Position numbers and translations under genes: made by a program. The notes under the pieces were generated by a model, which was not told the origin of the DNA, searched no databases, and saw only the letters and a list, made by a program, of their open reading frames with translations. A DNA stretch of 64,000 nt from Saprospiraceae bacterium (GTDB taxonomy: Bacteria; Bacteroidota; Bacteroidia; Chitinophagales; Saprospiraceae): the NCBI GenBank assembly GCA_016722295.1, contig JADKGL010000037.1, positions 310,001 through 374,000 on the forward strand, read 5' to 3'. This document shows, in pieces, positions 45,681 through 54,967 of this stretch (within the stretch, counting starts at the first letter, position 1; each line of letters begins with the position of its first letter).

Positions 45681-46325
45681 ATGAAATATTTTATTTTTAT
45701 AGTTGTTTTAGTCCTTTCTACTGCTTTGTCTGCTCAAGTATCATTAGGACTAGTAGGAGGTGTAAATACAATTGATATCACTTCCAGTCAAGTAAAAGTA
45801 CCTACTTCTCAAGTTAAAGATTCATTGCGTATCGCAGTTGTCGACGCTGATTATGGCTTTCATTTTGGAGCTTTTGCAAGATTTCAAAAATCTAGCTTTT
45901 ATATGCAACCAGAATTTATATTAAATTCAAATAAAACTAATTATAAAATCAATGCAACAAAAACACTTACTACTATAGATACATTGCGATCTGAACGATT
46001 TCTTAGTCTAGACATACCTGTCATGTTTGGTTTAAAAATTAGTATTTTAAGAATTAATGCTGGTCCTGTCATGCATATAGCATTAAATAATAATTCAGAA
46101 TTAAAAGGTTTAGATGGTTTTAAATCCAACTATAAAGGAGCTACTTATGGTTATCAAGCTGGGATAGGATTTGATTTTAGTAAGCTAAGTTTTGATGTTC
46201 GACATGAAGGCAATTTTTCTAAATATGGCGACCATATTACTTTTTTTGATGAAAAATTTGCATTTGATAAAAAAGCAACAAGATTAGTAGCTTCTTTAAG
46301 TTATAAGTTGTATAGCAGTCGTTAA
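45681..46325 (+). CDS. Outer-membrane beta-barrel protein (PorT/OMP_b-brl_2-like)
   Basis: The 214-residue protein has a signal peptide at 1-19 (ending LSAQV), followed by alternating strands with typical barrel start LGLVGGVNTID, YGFHFGAFARF, SSFYMQPEFILN, and a final ATRLVASLSYKLYSSR strand. It fits the PorT-family small barrel. PorT itself is a T9SS component, but this similarity is by architecture only, so I do not assign the gene name. Its stop codon overlaps the stop of the convergent permease gene. Confidence 0.78.
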   Translation: MKYFIFIVVLVLSTALSAQVSLGLVGGVNTIDITSSQVKVPTSQVKDSLRIAVVDADYGFHFGAFARFQKSSFYMQPEFILNSNKTNYKINATKTLTTIDTLRSERFLSLDIPVMFGLKISILRINAGPVMHIALNNNSELKGLDGFKSNYKGATYGYQAGIGFDFSKLSFDVRHEGNFSKYGDHITFFDEKFAFDKKATRLVASLSYKLYSSR

Positions 46326-47377
46326 GCAGTTACTTTGATTCTTCTATCTAAGATTACAAATAATATATCAGTTAGGAAATTTATAATAATAAATAGTATT
46401 GTTACAAAAATACAACATCCTAATATTAGTGGTATATCAAATTGGTTCATTGCATTTATTGTTAGATCTCCGATGCCTCTATAATTAAACACATACTCAA
46501 TAAAAAAAGAACCTGCTAATAACGAAGCGAACCAAGCAGATATGGTTGTTAGTATTGGATTAATGGCGTTTTTCAAAATATGTTTTTGGTAAAATAATCT
46601 TGTAGAAATTCCTTTTGATTTTGCAGTTCGGATATATTCTTGATGCATAATGTCTAGAATACTACTTCGAGTCATTTGACATATAACAGAAATTGGTCTA
46701 ATTCCTAAAGCAATCGAAGGTAATATTAAATTTTTAAAGTTGATATGCATATTACCTAAATCATCTAGTTCCATCAAACTTCCTTGCATTGGCAAACCAA
46801 AAATTGGAAAGAAAATAAATCCAATTACTATACTGATAAAGATAGCGGCAATGTATGAAGGAACTGAAAATCCTAAAGAACAGAAACTCATAATAAACTG
46901 ATCAATCCATTTATTTATAAATTTTACGGCTAGAATTCCTAAGCCAACTCCCAAAATAATAGCAATTAGAATTGAACTTATAGCCAAAAACAGTGTAGGT
47001 ACAATTGCAGTTTGGAGCAACTTTGTCACATCTTCACCTGTTGCAAACGATTTTCTAAAATAGGGTACTTTAACAACAAACAAATAGTGACTAATTGTAA
47101 AAAGTTTTACATACGAATAATACGAAAGGCGTGCATCACTTTTATTTACTATTTGAAAAGGGATGATATCTTCCAAGTATTTTGCTATTTGTACTCCTAT
47201 CGAACGATCTAGAAAGTTTGCTTTTCGCATAAGTTCTAATGACTTAGGATCATTACGCTGACCAAAGCTAAGTGAACTAGGATCGACAGGTGCTTTTGAA
47301 ATGATTATAAAGATAAAACAAATTATCGCCAACACTGATATTATTGAAAATACTAATTTTTTTATAAAATAATTCAC
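46322..47377 (-). CDS. ABC transporter permease, OppB/DppB family (orphan)
   Basis: The 351-residue protein has an N-terminal membrane helix, a periplasmic loop, and five further membrane helices. The cytoplasmic EAA-type loop reads YIRTAKSKGISTRLFYQKHILKNA, the hallmark of Opp/Dpp permeases. The C-terminal membrane segment is followed by VILDRRIKV, also typical. These take up or export small peptides or nickel with a partner permease (OppC), ATPases and a binding protein, none of which is adjacent. In Bacteroidota such single OppB genes occur with the partner elsewhere. Confidence 0.88.
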   Translation of the reverse strand: MNYFIKKLVFSIISVLAIICFIFIIISKAPVDPSSLSFGQRNDPKSLELMRKANFLDRSIGVQIAKYLEDIIPFQIVNKSDARLSYYSYVKLFTISHYLFVVKVPYFRKSFATGEDVTKLLQTAIVPTLFLAISSILIAIILGVGLGILAVKFINKWIDQFIMSFCSLGFSVPSYIAAIFISIVIGFIFFPIFGLPMQGSLMELDDLGNMHINFKNLILPSIALGIRPISVICQMTRSSILDIMHQEYIRTAKSKGISTRLFYQKHILKNAINPILTTISAWFASLLAGSFFIEYVFNYRGIGDLTINAMNQFDIPLILGCCIFVTILFIIINFLTDILFVILDRRIKVTA

Positions 47378-47457
47378 AGTTCTATTTTATGCACGAATTT
47401 AATTACAAATTTGATAATATTATATAAAAATTAAATATCTTTACCAAAAGAATTTTA

Positions 47458-49065
47458 ATGAAAACTAAATATGATCCAAAACTACTTAATGAATGGAGTT
47501 CTAATGACATTCGATATTGGACAAATTTTGTCGAGCTAAAAGATTTTTACAATCGTCCCCCACTCTATTCTGAAATAGAGCAACAAATCAGAGAAAAAAA
47601 AGAAAATTATTCAAACCGAAAACTTGTTTGCGATTCAATCAAAAGCGATTACAGCCAAACTATTTTAACATTGTCGCAAAGAAGTAATCTTGCTCTTTTA
47701 GAAGATGAAAATACTTTTACAATTTGTATTGCACATCAACCAAATTTATTTGGAGGACCACTCTATTTTTTATTTAAAATTGTATCTGGAATTAGCTTAG
47801 CGACTACTCTTACTCAGAAATTTCCAAGCTACAGATTTGTACCAATCTATTACTGTGGCGAAGAAGATCATGATTTTGCAGAGATCAATCACATAAATAT
47901 TTTTAATCAGAGAATTGAATGGCAAAAAGAAAGTACAGGTCCTGTGGGACGTAATACTCTGGATGGTATAAGTGAATGTATTTCTCAACTAAAGAATATT
48001 TGTGTCCGTGAAAAATATACGAACGATTTTTTTAAAACATTAGATGAAAACTGGAGTAATTTCAACAACTACCATGATTTTTATTTTTGGTTTATCAATA
48101 CTATTTTTGGCGAATCAGGTTTGCTTTTTTTTAGTCCTGACAAAAAAATTTACAAATACTGTTTCAAGGAAATAATTCTTAAAGAACTCAATTCAGAGTT
48201 TGTAATGGCAACAGCTAACTCAACTATTTCTAAATTAGAAAAAATAAAATTTGACATACAAGCTAGACCAAGAGAAATAAACTTATTTTATATAGATCAG
48301 TCAGGCGCAAGAGTCAGATTTGTGAAAAAGGAAAATCACTTTGAAACAATTCATGGTGAATTTATCTGTACTTTGATAGATATAAATAACTATGTCACTA
48401 ATTTTCCAGAAAAATTCAATGCTAATGTGATGTTACGTCCTTTGTATCAAGAGTTTTTATTGCCAAATATTGTATTCATTGGAGGAGGAGCTGAAGTTTC
48501 CTATTGGCTTGAATTAAAAGATGTTTTTCAGCATTGTAAAATCACATATCCAATATTAAGTCGAAGATTTTCAGGAATTATTATTGATAATAGAACAATA
48601 GAAAAAATAAATTCCTTACAATTGCAAGTTGAAGATTTTTTTGCTTCAAATCAAAGTATCAAAAATAATTATATAGGGACCAACTCTACAATTTCAAACT
48701 CTTTAAAACGTGTTGACGAAAACATTCAAGATAATTTTGAAGCAATTGGCAAAATTTCTGCATTAATTAATGAGCAATTATCCCATGCGACCAAAGCAGA
48801 ACTAGTAAAGTTAAACAAAGAAATTCAACACATTTTTACAAAACTTCAAAAAGCTGAAAAATCTAAATACGAATCTGATCTACAGAAAATAGATAAATTT
48901 AAAGAACAACTTTTTCCAAACAACTCGTTGCAAGAACGATTTGCTGCTTGGATTCCATACTATCTTAGATATGGAAAAAATCTCATAACTAAAATGTTAT
49001 CTGCATATGATTTGGAAGATAATAAAATTACTGTTTTTAATGAAAGCCAATTTGCTGAAATATAA
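47458..49065 (+). CDS. bshC: Bacillithiol biosynthesis cysteine-adding enzyme BshC
   Basis: The 535-residue protein has an N-terminal Rossmann-like core with AHQPNLFGGPLYFLFKI (about 97-113) and CGEEDHDFAEIN (about 137-148), both conserved in BshC, a FIGGGAEVSYWLELKDVF segment, and a long antiparallel coiled coil before a C-terminal YYLRYG helix. It adds cysteine to GlcN-malate in the last step of bacillithiol synthesis. A TATCTTTA element at 47436 may be the promoter. BshA and BshB are not in the window. Confidence 0.93.
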   Translation: MKTKYDPKLLNEWSSNDIRYWTNFVELKDFYNRPPLYSEIEQQIREKKENYSNRKLVCDSIKSDYSQTILTLSQRSNLALLEDENTFTICIAHQPNLFGGPLYFLFKIVSGISLATTLTQKFPSYRFVPIYYCGEEDHDFAEINHINIFNQRIEWQKESTGPVGRNTLDGISECISQLKNICVREKYTNDFFKTLDENWSNFNNYHDFYFWFINTIFGESGLLFFSPDKKIYKYCFKEIILKELNSEFVMATANSTISKLEKIKFDIQARPREINLFYIDQSGARVRFVKKENHFETIHGEFICTLIDINNYVTNFPEKFNANVMLRPLYQEFLLPNIVFIGGGAEVSYWLELKDVFQHCKITYPILSRRFSGIIIDNRTIEKINSLQLQVEDFFASNQSIKNNYIGTNSTISNSLKRVDENIQDNFEAIGKISALINEQLSHATKAELVKLNKEIQHIFTKLQKAEKSKYESDLQKIDKFKEQLFPNNSLQERFAAWIPYYLRYGKNLITKMLSAYDLEDNKITVFNESQFAEI

Positions 49066-49066
49066 A

Positions 49067-49915
49067 TTACATTTTTGATTTGAAAAGGACCAATAAATCG
49101 CCAACAGTTTGTTTTAACTCAGATCGATCAATAATAAAATCTAAGAAACCATTTTCCAATAAAAACTCTGAGCGCTGAAAGCCATCAGGTAAATCTCTCT
49201 TGATTGTTTCCTTTACTACTCTTGGTCCTGCGAATCCAATTAATGCATTTGGTTCTGAAAAATTTATATCACCTAACATAGCGAAAGAAGCCGTAACTCC
49301 ACCAGTTGTCGGGTCTGTCAAAAATGAAAAGTATGGAAGTTTTGCCTTAGCCAATTGAGTCAATTTCGCTGAAGTCTTAGCCATTTGCATTAATGAAAAA
49401 GCTGCTTCCATCATACGTGCTCCACCCGACTTGGAGATAATCATAAGTCCAACTTTTTCATGAATGGCCAAATCGATTGCACGACTTATTTTTTCACCCA
49501 TCACTGAACCCATAGAACCTCCAATAAAAGTAAAATCCATTGCAGCAACCACCAGCCCACTGCCATTTACTTTTCCGTATGCTACTGTTATACTATCTGT
49601 CTTCCCTGAAGATTGTCTAGCATCTTCAAGTCGTTTTGAGTAGGCTTGTATATCGGTGAATTCTAAAAAATCGTAAGATTCTAAATTTTCAAAGTAGACA
49701 ACATAATCTTCATCGAAGAGAATATTAAAATAATCTTCTGAACTTACCCTAGTATGAAAATTACATTTAATACATTTGTGAAAATTCTCCTTTAACTGCT
49801 TTGTAGTGTATGTCTCTGCGCAACTAGGGCATTTAAACCAAATTCCATCAGGAGTCTCTTTTTTAGACTTAGTTGCTGTTGAAATTCCTTGCTTTAATCG
49901 AGTAAACCAACTCAT
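49067..49915 (-). CDS. accD: Acetyl-CoA carboxylase carboxyltransferase subunit beta
   Basis: The 282-residue protein starts at ATG 49915 (MSWFTRLK, as in most AccD); the longer frame to 49936 is not needed. A zinc ribbon has Cys29/Cys32 and Cys48/Cys51. The carboxyltransferase core has GGSMGSVMGEKI, SGGARMMEAAFSLMQMAK (oxyanion-region) and PTTGGVTASFAMLGD. It moves the carboxyl from biotin to acetyl-CoA in fatty-acid synthesis. It is convergent with bshC (1 bp gap). Confidence 0.96.
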   Translation of the reverse strand: MSWFTRLKQGISTATKSKKETPDGIWFKCPSCAETYTTKQLKENFHKCIKCNFHTRVSSEDYFNILFDEDYVVYFENLESYDFLEFTDIQAYSKRLEDARQSSGKTDSITVAYGKVNGSGLVVAAMDFTFIGGSMGSVMGEKISRAIDLAIHEKVGLMIISKSGGARMMEAAFSLMQMAKTSAKLTQLAKAKLPYFSFLTDPTTGGVTASFAMLGDINFSEPNALIGFAGPRVVKETIKRDLPDGFQRSEFLLENGFLDFIIDRSELKQTVGDLLVLFKSKM

Positions 49916-50024
49916 ATAAAATAGTTTTAATCTCAAGCATACAAAAATTTGATGGAGTACACTTGAATTCTCGCAAAAATACTCTAAATTATCACTATTA
50001 TTGTGTTTCGTAAAAAATAATTTA

Positions 50025-50747
50025 ATGAAAATTTGCTTATTAGGTTATGGAAAAATGGGAAAAGCCATAGATAATTTGGCTATTTCCAATAACGTAGAAA
50101 TAAAATACCGAATTTCTTCGGACAATAAATCAAATTTATTCAATGCGTTGAAAGAAGTTGATGTTGTAATAGAATTTTCCAAACCAGAATTAGCAGTAGA
50201 TCACATTAAAATATGCACAGACAATGGAGTTCCAATTGTTTGTGGTACAACAGGATGGCTAGATCAATTGACAACTGTAGAATCGATTGTGAAATCGTCT
50301 AATGGTGCTCTACTCTACTCTTCAAATTTTAGTTTAGGAGTAAATATTTTTTTCAATATAAATAAGAAGTTAGCAAAACTAATGTCTCAATTTAATCAAT
50401 ATCAATGTCATATTGAAGAAATTCACCACCTCCAAAAATTGGACAAACCAAGCGGAACTGCAATCTCATTGGCCTCGCAAATTATTGAAAATCATAACCA
50501 GTTTGATCAATGGACTTTAGACAAAGCAAATACAAATAACAATGATTTGAATATTTTAGCATATAGAGAAGATGGAGTTATAGGTACACACAAAATAGAA
50601 TACAACTCTTCGATAGATCAAATCACTATACAACACAAAGCATTAAGTCGTGATGGCTTTGCTTTGGGTGCTATTTTAGCAGCTAAATGGATAGTTGGCA
50701 AAAAAGGAATATACACAATGGATGATTTTCTAAATTTTGGTAAATAA
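50025..50747 (+). CDS. dapB: 4-hydroxy-tetrahydrodipicolinate reductase
   Basis: The 240-residue enzyme starts at ATG 50025 (KICLLGYGKMGKAI, the N-terminal dinucleotide motif at 5-13); the TTG at 50001 gives an unlikely extension. Core motifs: VVIEFSKPELA, CGTTGW, and the substrate loop HHLQKLDKPSGTA at about 132-144. It reduces the cyclic intermediate in lysine/diaminopimelate synthesis. It is divergent from accD and lies 13 bp before dnaG. Confidence 0.95.
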   Translation: MKICLLGYGKMGKAIDNLAISNNVEIKYRISSDNKSNLFNALKEVDVVIEFSKPELAVDHIKICTDNGVPIVCGTTGWLDQLTTVESIVKSSNGALLYSSNFSLGVNIFFNINKKLAKLMSQFNQYQCHIEEIHHLQKLDKPSGTAISLASQIIENHNQFDQWTLDKANTNNNDLNILAYREDGVIGTHKIEYNSSIDQITIQHKALSRDGFALGAILAAKWIVGKKGIYTMDDFLNFGK

Positions 50748-50760
50748 TCAATAGATTATA

Positions 50761-52695
50761 ATGATTTTTGAATCTTCAGTACAAGCTGTTATTGATATCT
50801 CCCGCATAGAAGAAGTAGTTCGAGATTATGTAAATTTAAGGCCTCGAGGTTCCAATCTGACTGGCTTATGTCCATTCCACAAAGAAAAAACTCCATCATT
50901 TTCGGTATCTCCAAGCAAAAATATCTATAAATGTTTTGGTTGCGGAAAAGCGGGAAATTCCGTTCAATTTATGATGGAAGTGGAGAACTTAAGTTTTCCA
51001 GAGGCCATTCGAGCTTTAGCTAAACGATATAACATTACGTTAGAGGAATCAAAGTCTCATGATTACTCAGAAGAAAATACTGATTTGCAGAGTTTAAATA
51101 TTATTAATGAATGGGCAAAAGAGTATTTTAAAAAACAACTTTGGGAAACTTCAGAAGGGCAAAACATAGCTTATACTTATTTAAAGGAGCGAGGATTTCT
51201 CGATTCTACAATTCAAAAATTTGAATTGGGCTTTGCTCATGATGAGTATTCACATTTTACTGATGAATGCAAGAAAGAAAATTATTCTTTGGAATTTGCT
51301 AAAGAGTTGGGATTAATAAGTCAAAGCGAGAAAGACTTTTTTCGAAATAGAGTCATGTTCCCAATCCATAGTCAAAGTGGTAAAACCATTGGTTTTGCTG
51401 GACGTGTTATGGGAACAGATGTAAAGCTAGCAAAGTACATCAATTCACCCGAAAGTCGAATTTATAATAAAAGCAAAACACTTTATGGATTGCATCTTGC
51501 AAAAAACAGCATTAGAAAAAATAACTTTGCAATACTGGTCGAAGGCTATACAGATGTAATCTCATTAGTACAGTCCGGTGTAGAGAATGTAGTAGCTTCT
51601 TCAGGGACTTCGTTAACTGAAGATCAAGCACAAATACTATCAAGACTGAGTCCGAATGTCACTATATTGTATGATGGTGATCAGGCTGGCATAAAAGCAA
51701 CATTGCGTGGTATAGATATCATGATCAAAGCAGGTATGAATGTGCATATTGCTACGATTCCTGATGGAGATGATCCTGATAGCTTTATTAAAAAACACGG
51801 CAGTGAAGAATTTCAAAAATTCCTTGATACTAAAAGCAAAGATTTCATCCTATATAAAGTTGAAATGCTTTCTGAAGAGTCTAAAAACAACCCAATACTT
51901 CGAACCAATGCTATTAAAGATATCGTTACCACTCTTGCTTTAATCGAGGATCCAATCAAGCGCAGTGTATATATTCAATCTAGTGCAAGTTTAGTTGGTG
52001 TATCAGAAGAAACTCTCATAGATGCATGTAATTTAATTTTAAAAGATAATATTCGAAACAGACAATTCCAGCAACAGCGACAGGCATTAGAAAATGATCG
52101 ATCCATTCTCAACGATACGAATGAAAATAAAAGGAGCAAGAGTCAAAATTTAAAACCTAATTATCTAAAAGACGAACTCCAAGAAATGGAATTAGCAAAA
52201 GTGATCGTTAGCTCATCTTCTCGAACATGGAAAGATAGCACGTCCACTGTTGGTGAATTTATTGTTACAAATATTGAGGACATAGAAAACTATATTACTT
52301 TAGATGCTTTCAAATCTTTAGTGCAAGAATTAAAATATCGAGTGGATTCACATCTTGATATATCACCAAATTATTTCATCAACCACCCTGATCCATGGAT
52401 TCATGACTTAGCCATCGAAGCAGCTGTACCAAAATATGAATATAGTAAAAAATGGGGCGAAAGGCATGATATCTATTTAATGAGTGACAATCCTACAGGA
52501 GATTTTCTTGACGCAGAAATTGAGCAAATCATCAAATATATTAAAGTAAAGAAATTTGATATTGTCATAGCTTCTATAGATGAAAAAATTATCGAAGAAA
52601 CTGACTTAGAAGCACAGTATGATCTTATCAAGATTAGGGAGGAATATAAAAAAATAAGAAATCAGATTAATTCTGAAGTTTGGAATCAAGAATAA
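50761..52695 (+). CDS. dnaG: DNA primase
   Basis: The 644-residue protein has a CHC2 zinc-binding domain (C37, H40, C58, C61 in CPFH...CFGCGKAG), the RNA polymerase/TOPRIM core with NFAILVEGYTDVISL near 258-272 and a DGDxAG motif near 304-309, followed by a helical C-terminal domain that binds DnaB. It synthesises RNA primers for replication. It follows dapB by 13 bp and converges with the lipoprotein gene (5 bp). Confidence 0.97.
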   Translation: MIFESSVQAVIDISRIEEVVRDYVNLRPRGSNLTGLCPFHKEKTPSFSVSPSKNIYKCFGCGKAGNSVQFMMEVENLSFPEAIRALAKRYNITLEESKSHDYSEENTDLQSLNIINEWAKEYFKKQLWETSEGQNIAYTYLKERGFLDSTIQKFELGFAHDEYSHFTDECKKENYSLEFAKELGLISQSEKDFFRNRVMFPIHSQSGKTIGFAGRVMGTDVKLAKYINSPESRIYNKSKTLYGLHLAKNSIRKNNFAILVEGYTDVISLVQSGVENVVASSGTSLTEDQAQILSRLSPNVTILYDGDQAGIKATLRGIDIMIKAGMNVHIATIPDGDDPDSFIKKHGSEEFQKFLDTKSKDFILYKVEMLSEESKNNPILRTNAIKDIVTTLALIEDPIKRSVYIQSSASLVGVSEETLIDACNLILKDNIRNRQFQQQRQALENDRSILNDTNENKRSKSQNLKPNYLKDELQEMELAKVIVSSSSRTWKDSTSTVGEFIVTNIEDIENYITLDAFKSLVQELKYRVDSHLDISPNYFINHPDPWIHDLAIEAAVPKYEYSKKWGERHDIYLMSDNPTGDFLDAEIEQIIKYIKVKKFDIVIASIDEKIIEETDLEAQYDLIKIREEYKKIRNQINSEVWNQE

Positions 52696-52700
52696 TTCAA

Positions 52701-53618
52701 TTAATTTGCTTTGCTTTTTTCTTGGAGATTTTTAAGTACTTCTTCTTGTGATTTCCCTAAATTATCCATTAATAGTTGTGCTTGTTTCGCAAACTCATGG
52801 TTTGGGTATTTTTGAATAAACTCGCCATAATACTTCTTAGCATTTTCTGTATCCTTTAGCGATTCATCAAATAAAAATGCTTTCATAAATAGAGCCATTT
52901 GACCGCGCTTATGATTACTGTAGCTCGTATTTAACCAATCATATAAAGCAAAAGATTTCTCATAAGTCTTTAACGCATTTGAAATTTCCGCGGCCTTATT
53001 TATGTATTCAGGTGCCTCTGGATCTTTTGGTAATACTAATGCATAAGCCTCACATGCATCTACATAATCATGAGCACTTGTTTCACTAAATCCTTTGATT
53101 GTATCAGCAAAAATAGCTTTACCGATTTCCAAAATATAATTTTCAGGTGAAGTAGCAACGCTTACATTTTTCTTCAGCTCCTCAGTCTTGGAATCGGTAG
53201 GATACGCCTTTGCATATGCTAAAGCCATAACATCAGAAGCACCCTTTTTATTTAATTTATTCAGAAGACCTACCATTTGCACAATGCTTTCTTTAGTATC
53301 TGCACGATTGGGAAAATCTTTCACTAAATTATTTAAAAATATTACTTGCTGAGAAGTTTTACCTGCTGTTTCAGATGCAGAAGCTGCACGCTTGATTAGA
53401 TCTTCTGTAAGAGTGTTATCTGATTTATTCTTTTGAATAAGCTCCAAATATTTAGTAATTAATTTATCGTAACTAGTTTCTGATTTCGTTTTTTGAAATT
53501 CTGTCTCCAATGCAGTTGTTTCGGCATCAAGTGTTGTAGCACTTGAATTTTTACAAGAATAAAATAATGTAAACATCAATGAAAGACAAAGAAAGAATCT
53601 CAACTTAAATTTTAACAT
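52701..53618 (-). CDS. TPR-repeat lipoprotein
   Basis: The 305-residue protein starts at ATG 53618 with a lipoprotein signal (LFYSC, lipidated Cys22). The mature part is Lys/Ala-rich and made of tetratricopeptide-like helical pairs (about 120-290), ending with a typical ENAKKYYGEFIQKYPNHEFAK motif. The final NLQEKS tail is charged. It may scaffold an envelope complex; the function cannot be derived. The TTG at 53636 is a less likely start. Confidence 0.8.
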   Translation of the reverse strand: MLKFKLRFFLCLSLMFTLFYSCKNSSATTLDAETTALETEFQKTKSETSYDKLITKYLELIQKNKSDNTLTEDLIKRAASASETAGKTSQQVIFLNNLVKDFPNRADTKESIVQMVGLLNKLNKKGASDVMALAYAKAYPTDSKTEELKKNVSVATSPENYILEIGKAIFADTIKGFSETSAHDYVDACEAYALVLPKDPEAPEYINKAAEISNALKTYEKSFALYDWLNTSYSNHKRGQMALFMKAFLFDESLKDTENAKKYYGEFIQKYPNHEFAKQAQLLMDNLGKSQEEVLKNLQEKSKAN

Positions 53619-53733
53619 AATCAAGAATTTAGACAAAATTAGATTATATTTATAAGAAATCTAATCTTATTATAAATTTTAACAAACTGTTTAAAATACA
53701 ATAATAGTTAATTTCCACCTTTGACAGAGGAAT

Positions 53734-54105
53734 TTATTTCGTATAGAAACGCAATGAGATTGAATTAACACAGTGTCTTGTATTTTTATCGGTGAATCCT
53801 TCACCTTCAAAAACGTGACCTAAATGTCCTTTGCATTGTTTACAAATAATCTCAATTCTTCTCCCATCTTGGTCAACTATGCGCTCTATTGCGTCAGGCA
53901 GCTCATCATCAAAACTTGGCCAGCCACAACCTGATGAAAATTTATCTTTTGATGCATAAAGTGGTGCATTACATTGTTTGCAGTGATATGTTCCAACTTC
54001 TTTATGCTCATTATAAATTCCAGAATATGGATATTCGGTTCCTTTCAGCAAAATCACTTTTCTTTCTTCGTCGGAAAGCTGATTATAAGTACTTTGATTT
54101 TCCAT
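53734..54105 (-). CDS. msrB: Peptide-methionine (R)-S-oxide reductase
   Basis: The 123-residue enzyme has two zinc-binding CxxC pairs (Cys42/45, Cys88/91), the GCGWPSF motif with Cys60, and the catalytic Cys112 in RHCVNSISLRF. It reduces methionine-R-sulfoxide in proteins. It has no signal peptide, unlike its MsrA partner. Its start lies 3 bases after the msrA stop, so they are co-expressed. Confidence 0.95.
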   Translation of the reverse strand: MENQSTYNQLSDEERKVILLKGTEYPYSGIYNEHKEVGTYHCKQCNAPLYASKDKFSSGCGWPSFDDELPDAIERIVDQDGRRIEIICKQCKGHLGHVFEGEGFTDKNTRHCVNSISLRFYTK

Positions 54106-54108
54106 GAC

Positions 54109-54765
54109 CTACTTCAAAAGTTTTGCATATTTCTCCTTTACTTTTTGAAGTTTAGGGGAAATAATGTATTGACAATAAAGTGCTTCCGAATTATCATTAT
54201 AATAATTCTGGTGATAATCTTCGGCTTTATAAAATACTGAAGCCTTGGTAATTTCTGTTACTATAGGTTGGTCCCAATATTTTGTTGCAACTTCTCGTTT
54301 TGAAGTTTCAGCAATTGCTTTTTGTGATTCATTGTGATAGAAGATTGAGGATCGATACTGTGTACCCCTATCATTACCTTGTGCATTTAATGTAGTTGGG
54401 TCATGTGAGATCCATAATATCTCAATCAATTGCTCTACAGTAATTATCGCAGGATCAAATAATATCTGACATACTTCTGCATGACCTGTTGTACCTGTAC
54501 AAATCTCGCGATAAGATGGATTTTTAATATCTCCACCCATATAGCCTGAAACGACTTTTTCAACACCTTTGAAATTCTGAAAAACTGCTTCTGTGCACCA
54601 AAAACATCCAGCTCCAAAAGTAATTGTATCATAATTTGTTAGCTGATTTTCTTTCATTTTATGCGTTTCTTGTAGATCTACTTTTTGCAATTGAACAGTC
54701 CCTTTATTCGATTCATTGCATGTATTTAAAAAAATAGTAATATATAAAATCAAAAATTTAAGCAT
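54109..54765 (-). CDS. msrA: Peptide-methionine (S)-S-oxide reductase, predicted lipoprotein
   Basis: The 218-residue enzyme has the active site GAGCFWCTEAVF at 51-62 (catalytic Cys54), GYMGGD and GHAEV motifs, and a C-terminal QKVKEKYAKLLK tail. A short hydrophobic leader with a lipobox-like LNTC (Cys16) suggests it is a lipoprotein repairing oxidised envelope proteins. It precedes msrB in an operon. Confidence 0.94.
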   Translation of the reverse strand: MLKFLILYITIFLNTCNESNKGTVQLQKVDLQETHKMKENQLTNYDTITFGAGCFWCTEAVFQNFKGVEKVVSGYMGGDIKNPSYREICTGTTGHAEVCQILFDPAIITVEQLIEILWISHDPTTLNAQGNDRGTQYRSSIFYHNESQKAIAETSKREVATKYWDQPIVTEITKASVFYKAEDYHQNYYNDNSEALYCQYIISPKLQKVKEKYAKLLK

Positions 54766-54838
54766 TGCTCGATTTTAAAATAAAACGTTAAGAGCAATAA
54801 TTAGTTTTAGAAAGAGCCCAAATATTAATTTATATTGA

Positions 54839-54846
54839 TATCTTTG
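54839..54846 (+). promoter_or_regulatory. Putative tRNA-fMet promoter (-7 element)
   Basis: TATCTTTG, a perfect match to TAnnTTTG, ends 10 bases before the mature tRNA. The short distance suits a tRNA gene with a brief leader. A -33 element is not clear. Confidence 0.5.
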
Positions 54847-54856
54847 CACTTCAAAT

Positions 54857-54929
<73 letters not shown>

Positions 54930-54938
54930 CTAAAATAA

Positions 54939-54967
54939 AAGGTTGTCTAAATGACAGCCTTTTTCTT
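54939..54967 (+). terminator. Rho-independent terminator after tRNA-fMet
   Basis: An 8-bp stem (AGGTTGTC with GACAGCCT, one G-U) with a short loop, followed by TTTTTCTTTT, lies about 11 bases after the tRNA. It overlaps the stop codon and last codons of the convergent Nudix gene. Confidence 0.8.
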
